This document shows positions 45,653 to 54,849 of a stretch of DNA of 64,000 bases, one piece after another. The notes beneath the pieces were generated by a model that did not search any database, was not told the DNA's origin, and saw only the letters and a program-made list of their open reading frames with translations. A program made the translations under genes and the position numbers. The DNA lies in the NCBI GenBank assembly GCA_902597545.1, contig CACJYD010000002.1, forward strand, positions 62,001-126,000. The letters are read 5' to 3'. The first letter of the stretch is position 1. Every line of letters begins with the position of its first letter. The DNA comes from an uncultured Bacteroidota bacterium. Its GTDB lineage: Bacteria; Bacteroidota; Bacteroidia; Flavobacteriales; Flavobacteriaceae.

Positions 45653-46630
45653 TTACAAAGTAAACCTAAGGTTATTAAAAAGATCATTTTTATTTCTACT
45701 TACTAATCCTATCTTCAAATGATTAATAGGATCAACAAATGTTTCATTAGGAATATGTCTTATTATTTTTTTTTTGAATATTGATGCTTCAATTAATAGA
45801 CTCGAAAACATTCCTATAATTACTTCCGAATAGTAAATTAAATCTATTGAATTATTATCATCACAAAAGAATACGTTATTTAGATTACTATCCTTAATTG
45901 AATTAGTTAATAATTTTATATTTTGATTAGGGTGAAATTTAATTGCTAAGAAATAATTGTTAATATTACAATTATTCAATACATCCACTAATTGATTCCA
46001 AACATCAATTTCATCAAAATTAAATTTATTTTTTCCATCAATATTTGAGAGTGGGTCTGGCGCAAATAAAATTATTTTTTTTTTCATTGGAAATTGATAT
46101 TTCTCAAATAGTTTTTCATAACTAATTTTTGGAATCCATTTTTTTAGAAAATCATGATAAAAATTATTTACAATAAATAAATTCGAAAACTTTGTAATTC
46201 CTTGCATATTTGCTATTTCTTTTGCTTTTTTATCAAGCAATAATAAATTATCAGGAAACAAATAAAAATTTTTAAATAAAAAGCGTTTTTTAAAGCTAGT
46301 ATAATGATCTAAATAAGAAAATGATTCAATATTTAATTTTTTAGCTTTTTCAATAAATCTTAACTCGATATCAGATGTATATGACGTACCCGTAAAAATA
46401 TAATCAGGTTTTATAATCTTTAAAATATCGTCTTCATCACCAACTTTGAAAATATTTACCTTTAAATTGAAATAGCTAAAAAAATTGTAATATCTATCAC
46501 AGAAAATAGTAAAGTTTTTTAATTTATTATTTTTGATGAATGATAAGATTGGTTTCGCTCCGCCAGGATCACTGAAAATAAAAACCCCCCTTTTTTTTTT
46601 TAATTCATTAATATTTAGACTATCTAACAT
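45653..46630 (-). CDS. Putative GT-B-like protein of the nonulosonate region
   Basis: A 325-residue protein I do not recognise. The N-terminal half begins VFIFSDPGGAKPILSF and has IFTGTSYTSDIELRFI. The C-terminal half has IKFHPNQN and DLIYYSEVIIGMFSSLLIEAS, resembling the nucleotide-binding side of GT-B enzymes. Possible roles are a glycosyltransferase or, less likely, a replacement for the missing PseG hydrolase, which has a related fold. It overlaps the aminotransferase by 11 bases and is followed by a 32-base gap, one of the longest in the array. Confidence 0.5.
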   Translation of the reverse strand: MLDSLNINELKKKRGVFIFSDPGGAKPILSFIKNNKLKNFTIFCDRYYNFFSYFNLKVNIFKVGDEDDILKIIKPDYIFTGTSYTSDIELRFIEKAKKLNIESFSYLDHYTSFKKRFLFKNFYLFPDNLLLLDKKAKEIANMQGITKFSNLFIVNNFYHDFLKKWIPKISYEKLFEKYQFPMKKKIILFAPDPLSNIDGKNKFNFDEIDVWNQLVDVLNNCNINNYFLAIKFHPNQNIKLLTNSIKDSNLNNVFFCDDNNSIDLIYYSEVIIGMFSSLLIEASIFKKKIIRHIPNETFVDPINHLKIGLVSRNKNDLFNNLRFTL

Positions 46631-47984
46631 TTTTTGATGATGCTGCGTCGACGGGTGTAAATATTTTTACATCAGTTTCTTTATAATTTGACTTTATTAA
46701 TTCAACATTTCCAATTATCTTCTTTATTGCTATAATCAGATCCATTAAATCAATTTCAGTCAGAGGTTCTCTAACCAAAGGAGTTATAATCATTTTATTA
46801 TAATACATTTCCTCAGTAACGGGACAATCGCCTTTTGAATAAGAATTATTAGGTCTATCTAAATCTTGACCAAATTTACCTAACTCTAATTTATATTTAT
46901 ATATTGGATTTAAATATAATGGCTCGACGTAGCCTTCACTAAGAGGAACACTTTCCCAACCTTCAGCATCAGGTAACTCAGCATTTACAGCTTTTACAAA
47001 AATACTTCTCTTAATTCCAATTTTTTTTTCATTAAACTTAATAGGAAATATATAATACGCATGTCCAATATAATCATGTGGCATGTAAGTATCTAGTCCA
47101 TCAATTTCTTTTAATTGATTATGTAAAAAATTTGCAAGTTTAATCCTCTTTTGTAAAATATTATCTAATTTGTCTAATTGAGCTATTCCAATTGCAGCTT
47201 GAATTTCAGTTAATCTGTAGTTACCTCCAATAATATTTGGAAAATTTTTAAGATTTAATTTTTTTGAAAAATTTTCACCATGATTTCTAATTAGTTGGCA
47301 CTTTAATGCAAGATCATCATCATTTGTAACTATCATACCCCCCTCTCCAGTATGTATATGTTTATGAAAATTTAGACTAAAACCTCCAATATCTCCAATT
47401 GCACCTACAGCCTTATTTTTATAATAAATTCCAGGGGACTGAGCAGCGTCTTCAATTATCTTAAGATTATATTTTTTAGCTAATTCTAAAATAGGATCCA
47501 TGTCGCATGATTGACCAAAAATATGGACCAGCAAAATTGCTTTTGTGTTTTTATTTATATTTTTTTCTATGGAATCGATTGAAATATTATATGATTTAGA
47601 GTCAATATCAGCAAAAACTGGTTTTGCACCATAAAACATAACAGATGTAGCAGATGCAGACATCGAATAAGGACTACAAATAACTTCATCACCTGGTTTT
47701 AATCCTACAGCTCCACAACATATGATTAAACCACTAGTCCATGAGTTCACCGAAATTGCATGTTTAAATCCATACTTATTTTTCCATTTATTTTCAAAGC
47801 TTTTAACTTTTTCACCACCCAAAAATTTTTCTCCTGGACCACCAATAAATGCAGATAAAATATCTGAATCCATTACCTCATTTACAATGTTTTTTTCTTC
47901 TTTTGACATTGTCTTTCTATTTTTGAATGGAGGAGATTTTCTTGTCTTTTTTCCTCCAATCAAAGCAGGTATATTATTATTCAT
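46620..47984 (-). CDS. DegT/DnrJ/EryC1 aminotransferase (long form)
   Basis: The 454-residue PLP aminotransferase is longer than the other two of the array. The cofactor Asp is in LKIIEDAAQSPGI and the PLP-lysine loop is FSLNFHKHIHTGEGG. The extra length is an N-terminal PFKNRKTMSKEEK segment and C-terminal additions. It is coupled to a Gfo/Idh oxidoreductase upstream (8-base overlap) and follows pseI and pseF, so a plausible job is oxidation then amination of a nonulosonic acid or a second sugar. That is inference from order. Confidence 0.9.
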   Translation of the reverse strand: MNNNIPALIGGKKTRKSPPFKNRKTMSKEEKNIVNEVMDSDILSAFIGGPGEKFLGGEKVKSFENKWKNKYGFKHAISVNSWTSGLIICCGAVGLKPGDEVICSPYSMSASATSVMFYGAKPVFADIDSKSYNISIDSIEKNINKNTKAILLVHIFGQSCDMDPILELAKKYNLKIIEDAAQSPGIYYKNKAVGAIGDIGGFSLNFHKHIHTGEGGMIVTNDDDLALKCQLIRNHGENFSKKLNLKNFPNIIGGNYRLTEIQAAIGIAQLDKLDNILQKRIKLANFLHNQLKEIDGLDTYMPHDYIGHAYYIFPIKFNEKKIGIKRSIFVKAVNAELPDAEGWESVPLSEGYVEPLYLNPIYKYKLELGKFGQDLDRPNNSYSKGDCPVTEEMYYNKMIITPLVREPLTEIDLMDLIIAIKKIIGNVELIKSNYKETDVKIFTPVDAASSKNVR

Positions 47985-48885
47985 TAATAAAATATTTAAT
48001 TATTGTTTTATTTAGTATTGCAGATTCTATAAAGTTGTCCGATCTATTAGTTATTATAGACTCTAATTCTTTGTAAACATCTATCATATAATTACAAATT
48101 AGTTTGTCCCATTTTTTAATCAATTTATTTTTTTTAAACAAATAAACCAAATCTCCTCTATTTTTAATACTTAATTCATATTCATTATATGAAATATTCA
48201 TTTCAAACTTTTTGCTTTTTATATCATTTCCATTAAGTTCAAACAAAATATCATTTGAAATAAATTTTGCTGAAACTGTTGGGTCATTTCTAAAGAAATC
48301 AAATTCCTTTTTGATTATATTAATTTTTTGTGGTTGAATTTTTTTATCGGTTATAAACTGAAACAAATCCAAAGCATGAGTAGCGTTGTTTAGTATTCCT
48401 TTACTATATATAATTTTTACACTTACAGGTTTAATATTTAATTTCTTAATATTTTCTTTTATTATTTTATATCCACTTTGAAAACGCCTGAAATAATTAA
48501 CCAAAATATAGCTTTCTTTATTGTTATATTTTCTAATTAAATTATCTATTTCTAAGATTGAATTAGAAATTGGCTTTTCACATATTATAAATTCAGTATT
48601 TAATTTTAAACTTAAATTTAAATAATTGAAGTGAGTATCCGTTGGTGAAGCAATACAAATTATATTGTGTTTATTTAATGTAGTCTCATTTAATTCTTGC
48701 TCTATTTTAAAATTATATTTTTTTGCAATTCTTAGAGATTTATCCAGATCTTTATCAAAAACATACTTATTTAAAATCCAATTAGAACTATTTAAAATTT
48801 TAGAATGAGTCAAATATTGATTAGAATTAAAATCGTATTCTCCACCAATATTACCACATCCAATGAGCAAAAATGAGTCTATCAA
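47977..48885 (-). CDS. Gfo/Idh/MocA-like NAD(P)-dependent oxidoreductase
   Basis: The 302-residue protein has an N-terminal Rossmann motif LLIGCGNIGGEY, the cofactor-side IICIASPTDTHFNYL and the family catalytic EKP in FIICEKPISNS. The C-terminal domain is shorter than usual. It oxidises or reduces a sugar hydroxyl or keto group. It overlaps pseF by 4 bases and the long aminotransferase by 8, tying the three together as a likely consecutive set of reactions. Confidence 0.85.
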   Translation of the reverse strand: MIDSFLLIGCGNIGGEYDFNSNQYLTHSKILNSSNWILNKYVFDKDLDKSLRIAKKYNFKIEQELNETTLNKHNIICIASPTDTHFNYLNLSLKLNTEFIICEKPISNSILEIDNLIRKYNNKESYILVNYFRRFQSGYKIIKENIKKLNIKPVSVKIIYSKGILNNATHALDLFQFITDKKIQPQKINIIKKEFDFFRNDPTVSAKFISNDILFELNGNDIKSKKFEMNISYNEYELSIKNRGDLVYLFKKNKLIKKWDKLICNYMIDVYKELESIITNRSDNFIESAILNKTIIKYFINE

Positions 48886-49571
48886 GAATTATTTAGATTA
48901 TATTTAATTTCTGCGAGTTTCCAATCTTCAATATTATCAATATCCTGAACTTGAGACTCTGGAATTTCTATAGTTGAGTTATTTATCATTACCATTTTTT
49001 TTTGCACAATAAATTTGTCAACTCTTAAAAAATAAAATTGACCCACATCATGAAAAACAGGTTCTAGATCCTGGGATCTTTTTAATTCATTTTCTGGCCA
49101 GATATATGAGGCTTTTTTATCATGATCAATCTTAAAACCACGCCAAATAGGAAAGCCAAATTTGGTGACAGTTATAACGGAGTCAACATTTTTAGCTACC
49201 ATTAAATTATAAGCATCAACTAACATATTTGAGTTTATTAGTGGTGCTGTTGGATATAAACAACAAATTATATCAAAATTTTTTCCTAAAATTTTGTATG
49301 AGTCTATAACTTCTAAAATAACTTCTGCAGTTGTAGCATAATCATTAGAGTTTTTTTTTGACCTGTAAAATGGAACTTTTGCACCATAAGAAATTGATAA
49401 CTTAGCAATTTCCTTATTGTCAGTAGTAACCATTACTTCATCAAAAATGTTTGAATTTAACGCTGAATCAATGGAATATTTTATAATTGGAATACCCAAA
49501 AAAGGTTTTACATTTTTTTTTGGGATTCTTTTACTACCACCTCTAGCCGGAATAATAGCTAATTTTTTCAT
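48882..49571 (-). CDS. pseF: Pseudaminic acid cytidylyltransferase PseF
   Basis: The 229-residue nucleotidyltransferase has the CMP-sugar synthetase signature AIIPARGGSKRIPKKN, LPVTTDNKEIA-like strand, YATTAEVILEV, and LYPTAPLI. The ICCLYPTAP and GQFYFLRV wording is close to Campylobacter PseF as I recall it. It activates the nonulosonic acid as CMP-sugar. It abuts pseI (stop and start overlap by a base), the usual pairing. A sialate or legionaminate NeuA activity cannot be ruled out, but the neighbouring pseB/C/I make pseudaminate most likely. Confidence 0.9.
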   Translation of the reverse strand: MKKLAIIPARGGSKRIPKKNVKPFLGIPIIKYSIDSALNSNIFDEVMVTTDNKEIAKLSISYGAKVPFYRSKKNSNDYATTAEVILEVIDSYKILGKNFDIICCLYPTAPLINSNMLVDAYNLMVAKNVDSVITVTKFGFPIWRGFKIDHDKKASYIWPENELKRSQDLEPVFHDVGQFYFLRVDKFIVQKKMVMINNSTIEIPESQVQDIDNIEDWKLAEIKYNLNNS

Positions 49572-50614
49572 TAAATTTTATCAATAAATTTTAAATCCAT
49601 CCTATCACCAAACTTAAGATTTTTATTAACTTTCTTTCCAATGATTTTATTATAGTACTTGGGGTGCAATCCAAATCCAGGCCTTATTGATTTAACATTT
49701 TTTTCAGTAAGAATTTCACCTTTTTTTACATCTTTAACAATATATAAAGATCTCGAAAAGTCTTTTCCCTTCTTTTGTTTTTCTGAAAGATTATAATCGA
49801 CTTTACCAATAGCTTTTTCAGCATCTCTTACTGCTCTTGTCATCATGAAAAATTCTTTCTCATCTAATGAAAATGATGAATCAGGTCCTCCAATATCTTT
49901 ATTCAAAATAAAATGTTTCTCAATAATTTTAGCACCCATAGATACAGCAACAATTGGCACTGTAATACCTAAAGTATGGTCTGAAAGGCCTGAAATTAAA
50001 TTATATTTTTCCATAAAATCTTTAATCATAATTATATTTGACTCATCAATGGGTGCAGGATAACTGGATGTACATTTTAAAAGAGCAATATCATTATTAT
50101 TCATTTTTTTACAAGCTTTAATAGCTAAATCAATATCTTCATCTGTTGCTATTCCGGTGGACATAATAATTGGTTTGCCCTTACTGGCAATATATTCTAT
50201 TAGTGGAATGTCAGTAATTTCAAAAGAAGCAATTTTATATGCTGGAGTATTTAACTCTTCTAAAAAATCTACTGATGATTTATCAAATGGAGAAGAAAAA
50301 CAAATTAATCCTTCTTCTTTAGCAACTTGCATAATTTTTGAATGCCAGTCCCAGGGAGTAAATGCTTTTTTATAAAGGTCATATAAGTTTTTACCATCCC
50401 AAATTGTACCATCAATTATAAAATCCTTATTTTTTGAATTTATTGTTAAAGTATCAGCAGTATAAGTTTGCAGCTTAATACAATTCGCACCAGCTCTTTT
50501 AGCTGCCCTTACAGATTCAAGCGCAACATCTAATGAACCATTGTGATTGGCTGAGAGTTCTGCAATTATAAAAACTTGAGAATTCTTATTTATATCAAAA
50601 TTACCAATTTTCAT
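49571..50614 (-). CDS. pseI: Pseudaminic acid synthase PseI
   Basis: The 347-residue protein has a NeuB-type TIM barrel plus C-terminal SAF (antifreeze-like) domain. The sequence runs closely along recalled Campylobacter PseI: FIIAELSANHNGSLDVAL, IKLQTYTADTLTINS, ICFSSPFDKSSVDFL, YKIASFEITD, STGIATDEDI, GLSDHTLGI, IEKHFILNKDIGGPDSSFS and RPGFGLHPKYY. It condenses phosphoenolpyruvate with 2,4-diacetamido-2,4,6-trideoxy-L-altrose to give pseudaminic acid. Length and domain order are normal. It overlaps the GNAT gene upstream by one base. Confidence 0.93.
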   Translation of the reverse strand: MKIGNFDINKNSQVFIIAELSANHNGSLDVALESVRAAKRAGANCIKLQTYTADTLTINSKNKDFIIDGTIWDGKNLYDLYKKAFTPWDWHSKIMQVAKEEGLICFSSPFDKSSVDFLEELNTPAYKIASFEITDIPLIEYIASKGKPIIMSTGIATDEDIDLAIKACKKMNNNDIALLKCTSSYPAPIDESNIIMIKDFMEKYNLISGLSDHTLGITVPIVAVSMGAKIIEKHFILNKDIGGPDSSFSLDEKEFFMMTRAVRDAEKAIGKVDYNLSEKQKKGKDFSRSLYIVKDVKKGEILTEKNVKSIRPGFGLHPKYYNKIIGKKVNKNLKFGDRMDLKFIDKI

Positions 50615-51057
50615 TATTTGATTAATTTATAAAAATATATATCATCTTTTCTTTTAAAATATTTAAAACCTATTTTTTTAATCATCGCTATTGAGGGTTT
50701 ATTACTTTTTTTTACCTCACAATAAAAAGTGCCTTTTTTATTTAATAAATAAATGCTCATCATTAACTGACCAAGCTTTTGGCCTCTATTTTCAGGATTA
50801 ATTGTATATGATAGATTGAACTTATTTGATTCGAAATTATATTCTCTAATTGTCCCAACAGGTTTTTCATTAAATAATAAAACAAATAAATTTTTGATTG
50901 AGCTTTTAAAAATATCATTTAAATAATTAATATGCTCTACATTACTAACTTTTTGAGTATTGAAAGAATTTTTTCTTGTTGAAGTATGATTTCTCCAAGA
51001 TAAAAGAAAATCTGAATCACTAATTTCAACTGGTCTTAGCTTAACTATTTTTTCCAT
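50614..51057 (-). CDS. GNAT N-acetyltransferase, PseH candidate
   Basis: The 147-residue protein opens MEKIVKLRPVEISDSDFLL and has the block LSWRNHTSTRKNSFN, which resembles PseH and the GNAT domain fused to some PseG proteins. The acetyl-CoA region is NRGQKLGQLMMSIYL. PseH acetylates the 4-amino group of the UDP-sugar made by PseC. The direct position before pseI supports this. Two other GNAT genes exist in the array, so the assignment is a best guess. No PseG fusion is present. Confidence 0.75.
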   Translation of the reverse strand: MEKIVKLRPVEISDSDFLLSWRNHTSTRKNSFNTQKVSNVEHINYLNDIFKSSIKNLFVLLFNEKPVGTIREYNFESNKFNLSYTINPENRGQKLGQLMMSIYLLNKKGTFYCEVKKSNKPSIAMIKKIGFKYFKRKDDIYFYKLIK

Positions 51058-51079
51058 ATTATTATAAAAATATTATTTG

Positions 51080-51637
51080 CTAATTCATATTAATTTTCGA
51101 ATGAATCACAACATTTTTGTATACTTTATTAAAAATACAATGTTCCTTGAGGATTCCCTCCTTTTCAAATCCAACTTTTTCTAGAGATTTGTAAAGATGA
51201 GGCCGTATGTCGAATGCATAAGTATAAATCTTGTGAAGTGAAAGTTGATTAAATGCTACATCCTCAATTAGATTGAGAAAAATAACCCAATACTTATCAA
51301 AATTTTTTTTCTCCAGCTTAGTCTGGATTAAAAAGGAAATTTCAGCATTTTTATCTTCCCAATTTATATGAACTAAACCTCCATAACCTACACATATGTT
51401 ATTTTCTAAAAATGAAAACAATATTTGTGGTGGTTTAGTATTATTAAATAATTTTGAAATTGTATTTTTAAAATAATTAACTTGATCTTTTTTGGTTAAC
51501 TTTTCTTTTTGTCTTAAATGATATAATTGTTCATTTCTCCATTTCATAATTTTAAACTTATCCATATCCCTAATTGGTAATAGTAAGAAGTTTTCAAAAT
51601 TATAAATCTGTTTATCTAAAACTATATATTCAGGCAT
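51080..51637 (-). CDS. GNAT-like N-acetyltransferase
   Basis: The 185-residue protein shows a GNAT layout with MKWRNEQLYHLRQ near residue 35, CVGYGGLVHINWEDKNAEISFLI in the beta core, and LSLHKIYTYAFDIRPHLYKSLEKVGF near the end (positions about 135-165). The typical acetyl-CoA loop Q/RxxGxG/A is not obvious; its place has KLEKKNFDK, so cofactor binding may be altered. I chose ATG 51637 over the first in-frame start at 51649. It may act on an amino sugar of the nonulosonate pathway. Confidence 0.75.
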   Translation of the reverse strand: MPEYIVLDKQIYNFENFLLLPIRDMDKFKIMKWRNEQLYHLRQKEKLTKKDQVNYFKNTISKLFNNTKPPQILFSFLENNICVGYGGLVHINWEDKNAEISFLIQTKLEKKNFDKYWVIFLNLIEDVAFNQLSLHKIYTYAFDIRPHLYKSLEKVGFEKEGILKEHCIFNKVYKNVVIHSKINMN

Positions 51638-52700
51638 AAGCAAAACCATTAAATCCTGAAATCTTCAAATTATCAGGTATTTGATTAATTTCAATTTTTT
51701 TCGAATTATTTAACGACGAAAAAACAATACCAGATCTAACAACTGCATTTGTCAAAATTTCTTTATTTGAAATCATCAATTTTTCTTTATTAAGATAACA
51801 ATTAATCATGTTTTCAAAAATATTTTCAGTACAACTCTTAATTGCATTAAAATCTAAAAAATATGGGTTATCTAAGTAGCCTGATTTGTTAATTTTTCTT
51901 ATTTCAACCTTATATGCGTCAGAGTATATTGTTATTATTGCTTTTTGCAAATATAATCTTGTATTTAACCCTCTACCTTTAGAAATAATTGCACTTATTC
52001 CATTTCGTAAATTTATTTTAGCAAACTCAACTAGAGGATCATCATCAATAAATAGTTCATCTGTTAACTTACAGTCAGATCTAAAATTGCATTTAGCTGT
52101 TATATTTTCAATCTGATGAGTACCTGAAAAAAATAAAATTAAATCAATGGAGTGAGGATGGCTCCAAAGAAGATTAGAATAACCATGTTCAATTACAATC
52201 TGTTCAAGATTTCCAAACTCACCAGAATCTACAATTTTTTTAACCTCTCTATAGCTTTTATGATATCTTCTGTTAACACCATATCCTAATATAGCTTTTT
52301 TGTTATCGACATACTCTAAAATTTTTTTTGTTTCAACTAGACTACTTGCCAAAGGTTTTTCGACATAAATAATTTCTGCACCATTATCAAGACTATTAAA
52401 AATAATTTCTTTTTTTTCATTAGTTCTTGTCGCAATTGAAACAAACTTTGGATTCTCAATTGACAACATTTGTTTATAATCAGTGTATATATTTTTAATT
52501 CCATAAATTTTTGAGATTTCATTCAACCTTTTTTTGTTTAAGTCACATATCCCTTCTAATAAACAATTTTTATTTTTAATTATAGTTTCAAGATGACTAA
52601 TTGGTAACCACCCACTTGGAACTGAGGATTCTAATCTTTTTGATGGCTCAGCACCCATTCTTCCCAAACCGATTAATGATGTTTTAATTTGATTTACCAT
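51630..52700 (-). CDS. Gfo/Idh/MocA-family oxidoreductase
   Basis: The 356-residue NAD(P)-dependent oxidoreductase has SLIGLGRMGAEPS (Rossmann), FVSIATRTNEKKE, IIYVEKPLASSLVE (EKP catalytic motif) and a C-terminal alpha/beta domain with WSHPHSIDLILFFSG. It overlaps the MDR dehydrogenase gene by 7 bases; this pair lies between pseC and the acetyltransferases. Such pairs recur in nonulosonate and deoxyamino-sugar loci, where they change the oxidation state of ring carbons. The exact substrate is unknown. Confidence 0.88.
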   Translation of the reverse strand: MVNQIKTSLIGLGRMGAEPSKRLESSVPSGWLPISHLETIIKNKNCLLEGICDLNKKRLNEISKIYGIKNIYTDYKQMLSIENPKFVSIATRTNEKKEIIFNSLDNGAEIIYVEKPLASSLVETKKILEYVDNKKAILGYGVNRRYHKSYREVKKIVDSGEFGNLEQIVIEHGYSNLLWSHPHSIDLILFFSGTHQIENITAKCNFRSDCKLTDELFIDDDPLVEFAKINLRNGISAIISKGRGLNTRLYLQKAIITIYSDAYKVEIRKINKSGYLDNPYFLDFNAIKSCTENIFENMINCYLNKEKLMISNKEILTNAVVRSGIVFSSLNNSKKIEINQIPDNLKISGFNGFAYA

Positions 52701-53713
52701 TTTAAAATCGTTGTAAATAACAAAGATGATCGACTTGCATATTTTTTATATTGATTTTCTAAATCAGTATAATCAATTTCAGCTGAAATAAAAGAATTCA
52801 AGTCTAAAAGGTCAGAATCAATTAAACTTTTTATATATAATAAATTATTTTTTAGATTAAACCTACTTAAAAAATATGGTGAATCATTCTCATCAAGAGC
52901 ACATAAAGATTTGATCGTCAAATTTTTAAAATATGTATATTTTGGTAATAAGGGGTTGAAATTTGGTAATTTTTCTCCTCTACCAGGAAATCCTAGATTT
53001 ATTATTTTACCTGATTTATTAACTATTTCTAGACAAAATTTCCAATCTTCCCATTTATTTGAAGTATTAATTATGATATCCAAACCTATATTATTAGTCA
53101 AATTATATATATGTCTAACTGAACTTAATTTTTTATTAAAAACATTGATTTTTGATTTTGAAAAAATTTTACTAACAGATTTTTGATTTGAGAATACGAA
53201 AGTTTTTGATCCAGAAATTTCACTCATTAGAGCAGTAGAATATCCTAAAGTACCGCAACCAACAATTCCTACATTTAGACCTTGGAAGTTTTTTGCAGTC
53301 AAAAGAGAATGAAATCCAAGATGAAGTAAATAAATACAAGCGTACTTTTTTGCTACACTTAAACTAATATTACCTAAATTAAGATAAAAATCCTCAATAG
53401 GTTGAATGTAATGACTTTTATGAGACTGAAAAGTCAAAACAAATTCACCCTCTTTTATAGATTTTACATCTGAACCTACTCTAATTATTTTTGCAACATT
53501 GCAATAGCCAACAAGTCTGGGGTAAATAACACCTTCCTTTAAGTGTTCTAATCCCAAATAGGCACCTGTTTCCGTTCCTGGTGATATTGCTGAAAAAACT
53601 GTTTTTGCACAAAATTCATTTGACTTTAAACAATCAATATTTATCTTGAATGATTCTAGTTTTAAATCTTTTGGATTTTTTAAATTATAATTTTTAGCAC
53701 TTAAAAAACTCAT
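52694..53713 (-). CDS. Medium-chain dehydrogenase/reductase (BchC-like, no catalytic zinc ligands seen)
   Basis: The 339-residue protein has the MDR fold: a GroES-like domain with SAISPGTETGAYL and VGYCNVAKIIRVG, then a Rossmann domain with VGIVGCGTLGYSTALM. The usual catalytic-zinc Cys and the GHE motif are not visible (VGY stands in place of GHE), as in some BchC-type and non-zinc MDR enzymes. It overlaps pseC by 20 bases and the Gfo/Idh gene by 7. It probably acts on a sugar intermediate. Confidence 0.8.
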   Translation of the reverse strand: MSFLSAKNYNLKNPKDLKLESFKINIDCLKSNEFCAKTVFSAISPGTETGAYLGLEHLKEGVIYPRLVGYCNVAKIIRVGSDVKSIKEGEFVLTFQSHKSHYIQPIEDFYLNLGNISLSVAKKYACIYLLHLGFHSLLTAKNFQGLNVGIVGCGTLGYSTALMSEISGSKTFVFSNQKSVSKIFSKSKINVFNKKLSSVRHIYNLTNNIGLDIIINTSNKWEDWKFCLEIVNKSGKIINLGFPGRGEKLPNFNPLLPKYTYFKNLTIKSLCALDENDSPYFLSRFNLKNNLLYIKSLIDSDLLDLNSFISAEIDYTDLENQYKKYASRSSLLFTTILKW

Positions 53714-54845
53714 CTATTTTATTTATTACAAATTGCTGATCATTTTTTGACAACTCAGGATATATTGGAAGCGTTAAACACTTTTTATAATATTCCTCAG
53801 AGTTGATTAAATTTTCATTGTTGTTAGAGATTTTTGAATAATATGGAAACTTATGGATAGGAATGTAATGTATTTGACAATAAATATTATTGCTTGCCAG
53901 GAAGTCATATAATTCTTTTCTATTTTTTACTTGAATTATATACAAATGATAAGCATGTCCTTTGGTTAAAGATGATTGGGATATTATATAATTTTTATTT
54001 TTAAAATGATTAAAATAATTTTCAGCAATTTTCCATCTTTTTTTTAAGTTTTGACCAATTCTATCTAGTTGGGAAATACCTAATGCACATTGAATATCAG
54101 ATAATCTACAATTATAGCCTAAATCAATCATTTCATAGTACCATCCACCATCATTATTATTTAAAAGCTCCTTCTTCTTTGTTATACCATGCGTTCTTAG
54201 AATATTTAATTTATCATAAAGTATTTTATTATTTGTTGTTATCATACCACCCTCGCCAGCTGCTATATGTTTAACGGGGTGAAATGAAAAAATTGATAAA
54301 TCTGAATAGGTTCCACTGCCACACTTGATTTTTTTACCTGTTGAGTTAATTATATATCCTCCAGGTGAATGACAAGAATCTTCAATAATCCATAAATTAT
54401 ATTTTTTTGCAATCCTAGAAACTTCTTCAAGATTTACAGGCAGGCCAGCAAAATTTACAGGGATTATACCACTAAAAAAACCTTTTGGTTTTGTTTTAAT
54501 TAAGACTTCAAGCTTTTTTAAATCTATATTGTATGTGTCAGGATTTATATCACAAAACCACACATTTGCATCCCTGTACCTAATGCAATTTGCAGATGCT
54601 ACAAATGTAATTGGAGTAGTGATGACGTTTTGATTTTTTTTCAATCCGAGGACTTTAGTGCATAAATCAAGAGCAACTGTTCCATTAGAAACAGCAACAG
54701 CATATTTTGCTCCAACAAATTTTGAAAATTTATTTTCAAATTCAGAGACTTTAGGTCCTTGGGTTAAATAGTCAGATTTTAGAACTTCAACAACTGAGTC
54801 AATGTCCTTTTGACTTATATTGTGGGCTCCATAAAATAACTTCAA
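53694..54845 (-). CDS. pseC: UDP-4-keto sugar aminotransferase PseC
   Basis: The 383-residue DegT-family aminotransferase opens with KSDYLTQGPKVSEFENKF, the PseC-like start. It has the PLP Asp in LWIIEDSCHSPGG and the PLP-lysine in SIFSFHPVKHIAAGEGG. It aminates the C4-keto product of PseB to UDP-4-amino-4,6-dideoxy-N-acetyl-beta-L-altrosamine. Gene order directly after pseB (4-base gap) is the classical pairing. ATG start at 54845. Confidence 0.92.
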   Translation of the reverse strand: MKLFYGAHNISQKDIDSVVEVLKSDYLTQGPKVSEFENKFSKFVGAKYAVAVSNGTVALDLCTKVLGLKKNQNVITTPITFVASANCIRYRDANVWFCDINPDTYNIDLKKLEVLIKTKPKGFFSGIIPVNFAGLPVNLEEVSRIAKKYNLWIIEDSCHSPGGYIINSTGKKIKCGSGTYSDLSIFSFHPVKHIAAGEGGMITTNNKILYDKLNILRTHGITKKKELLNNNDGGWYYEMIDLGYNCRLSDIQCALGISQLDRIGQNLKKRWKIAENYFNHFKNKNYIISQSSLTKGHAYHLYIIQVKNRKELYDFLASNNIYCQIHYIPIHKFPYYSKISNNNENLINSEEYYKKCLTLPIYPELSKNDQQFVINKIDEFFKC

Positions 54846-54849
54846 AATT

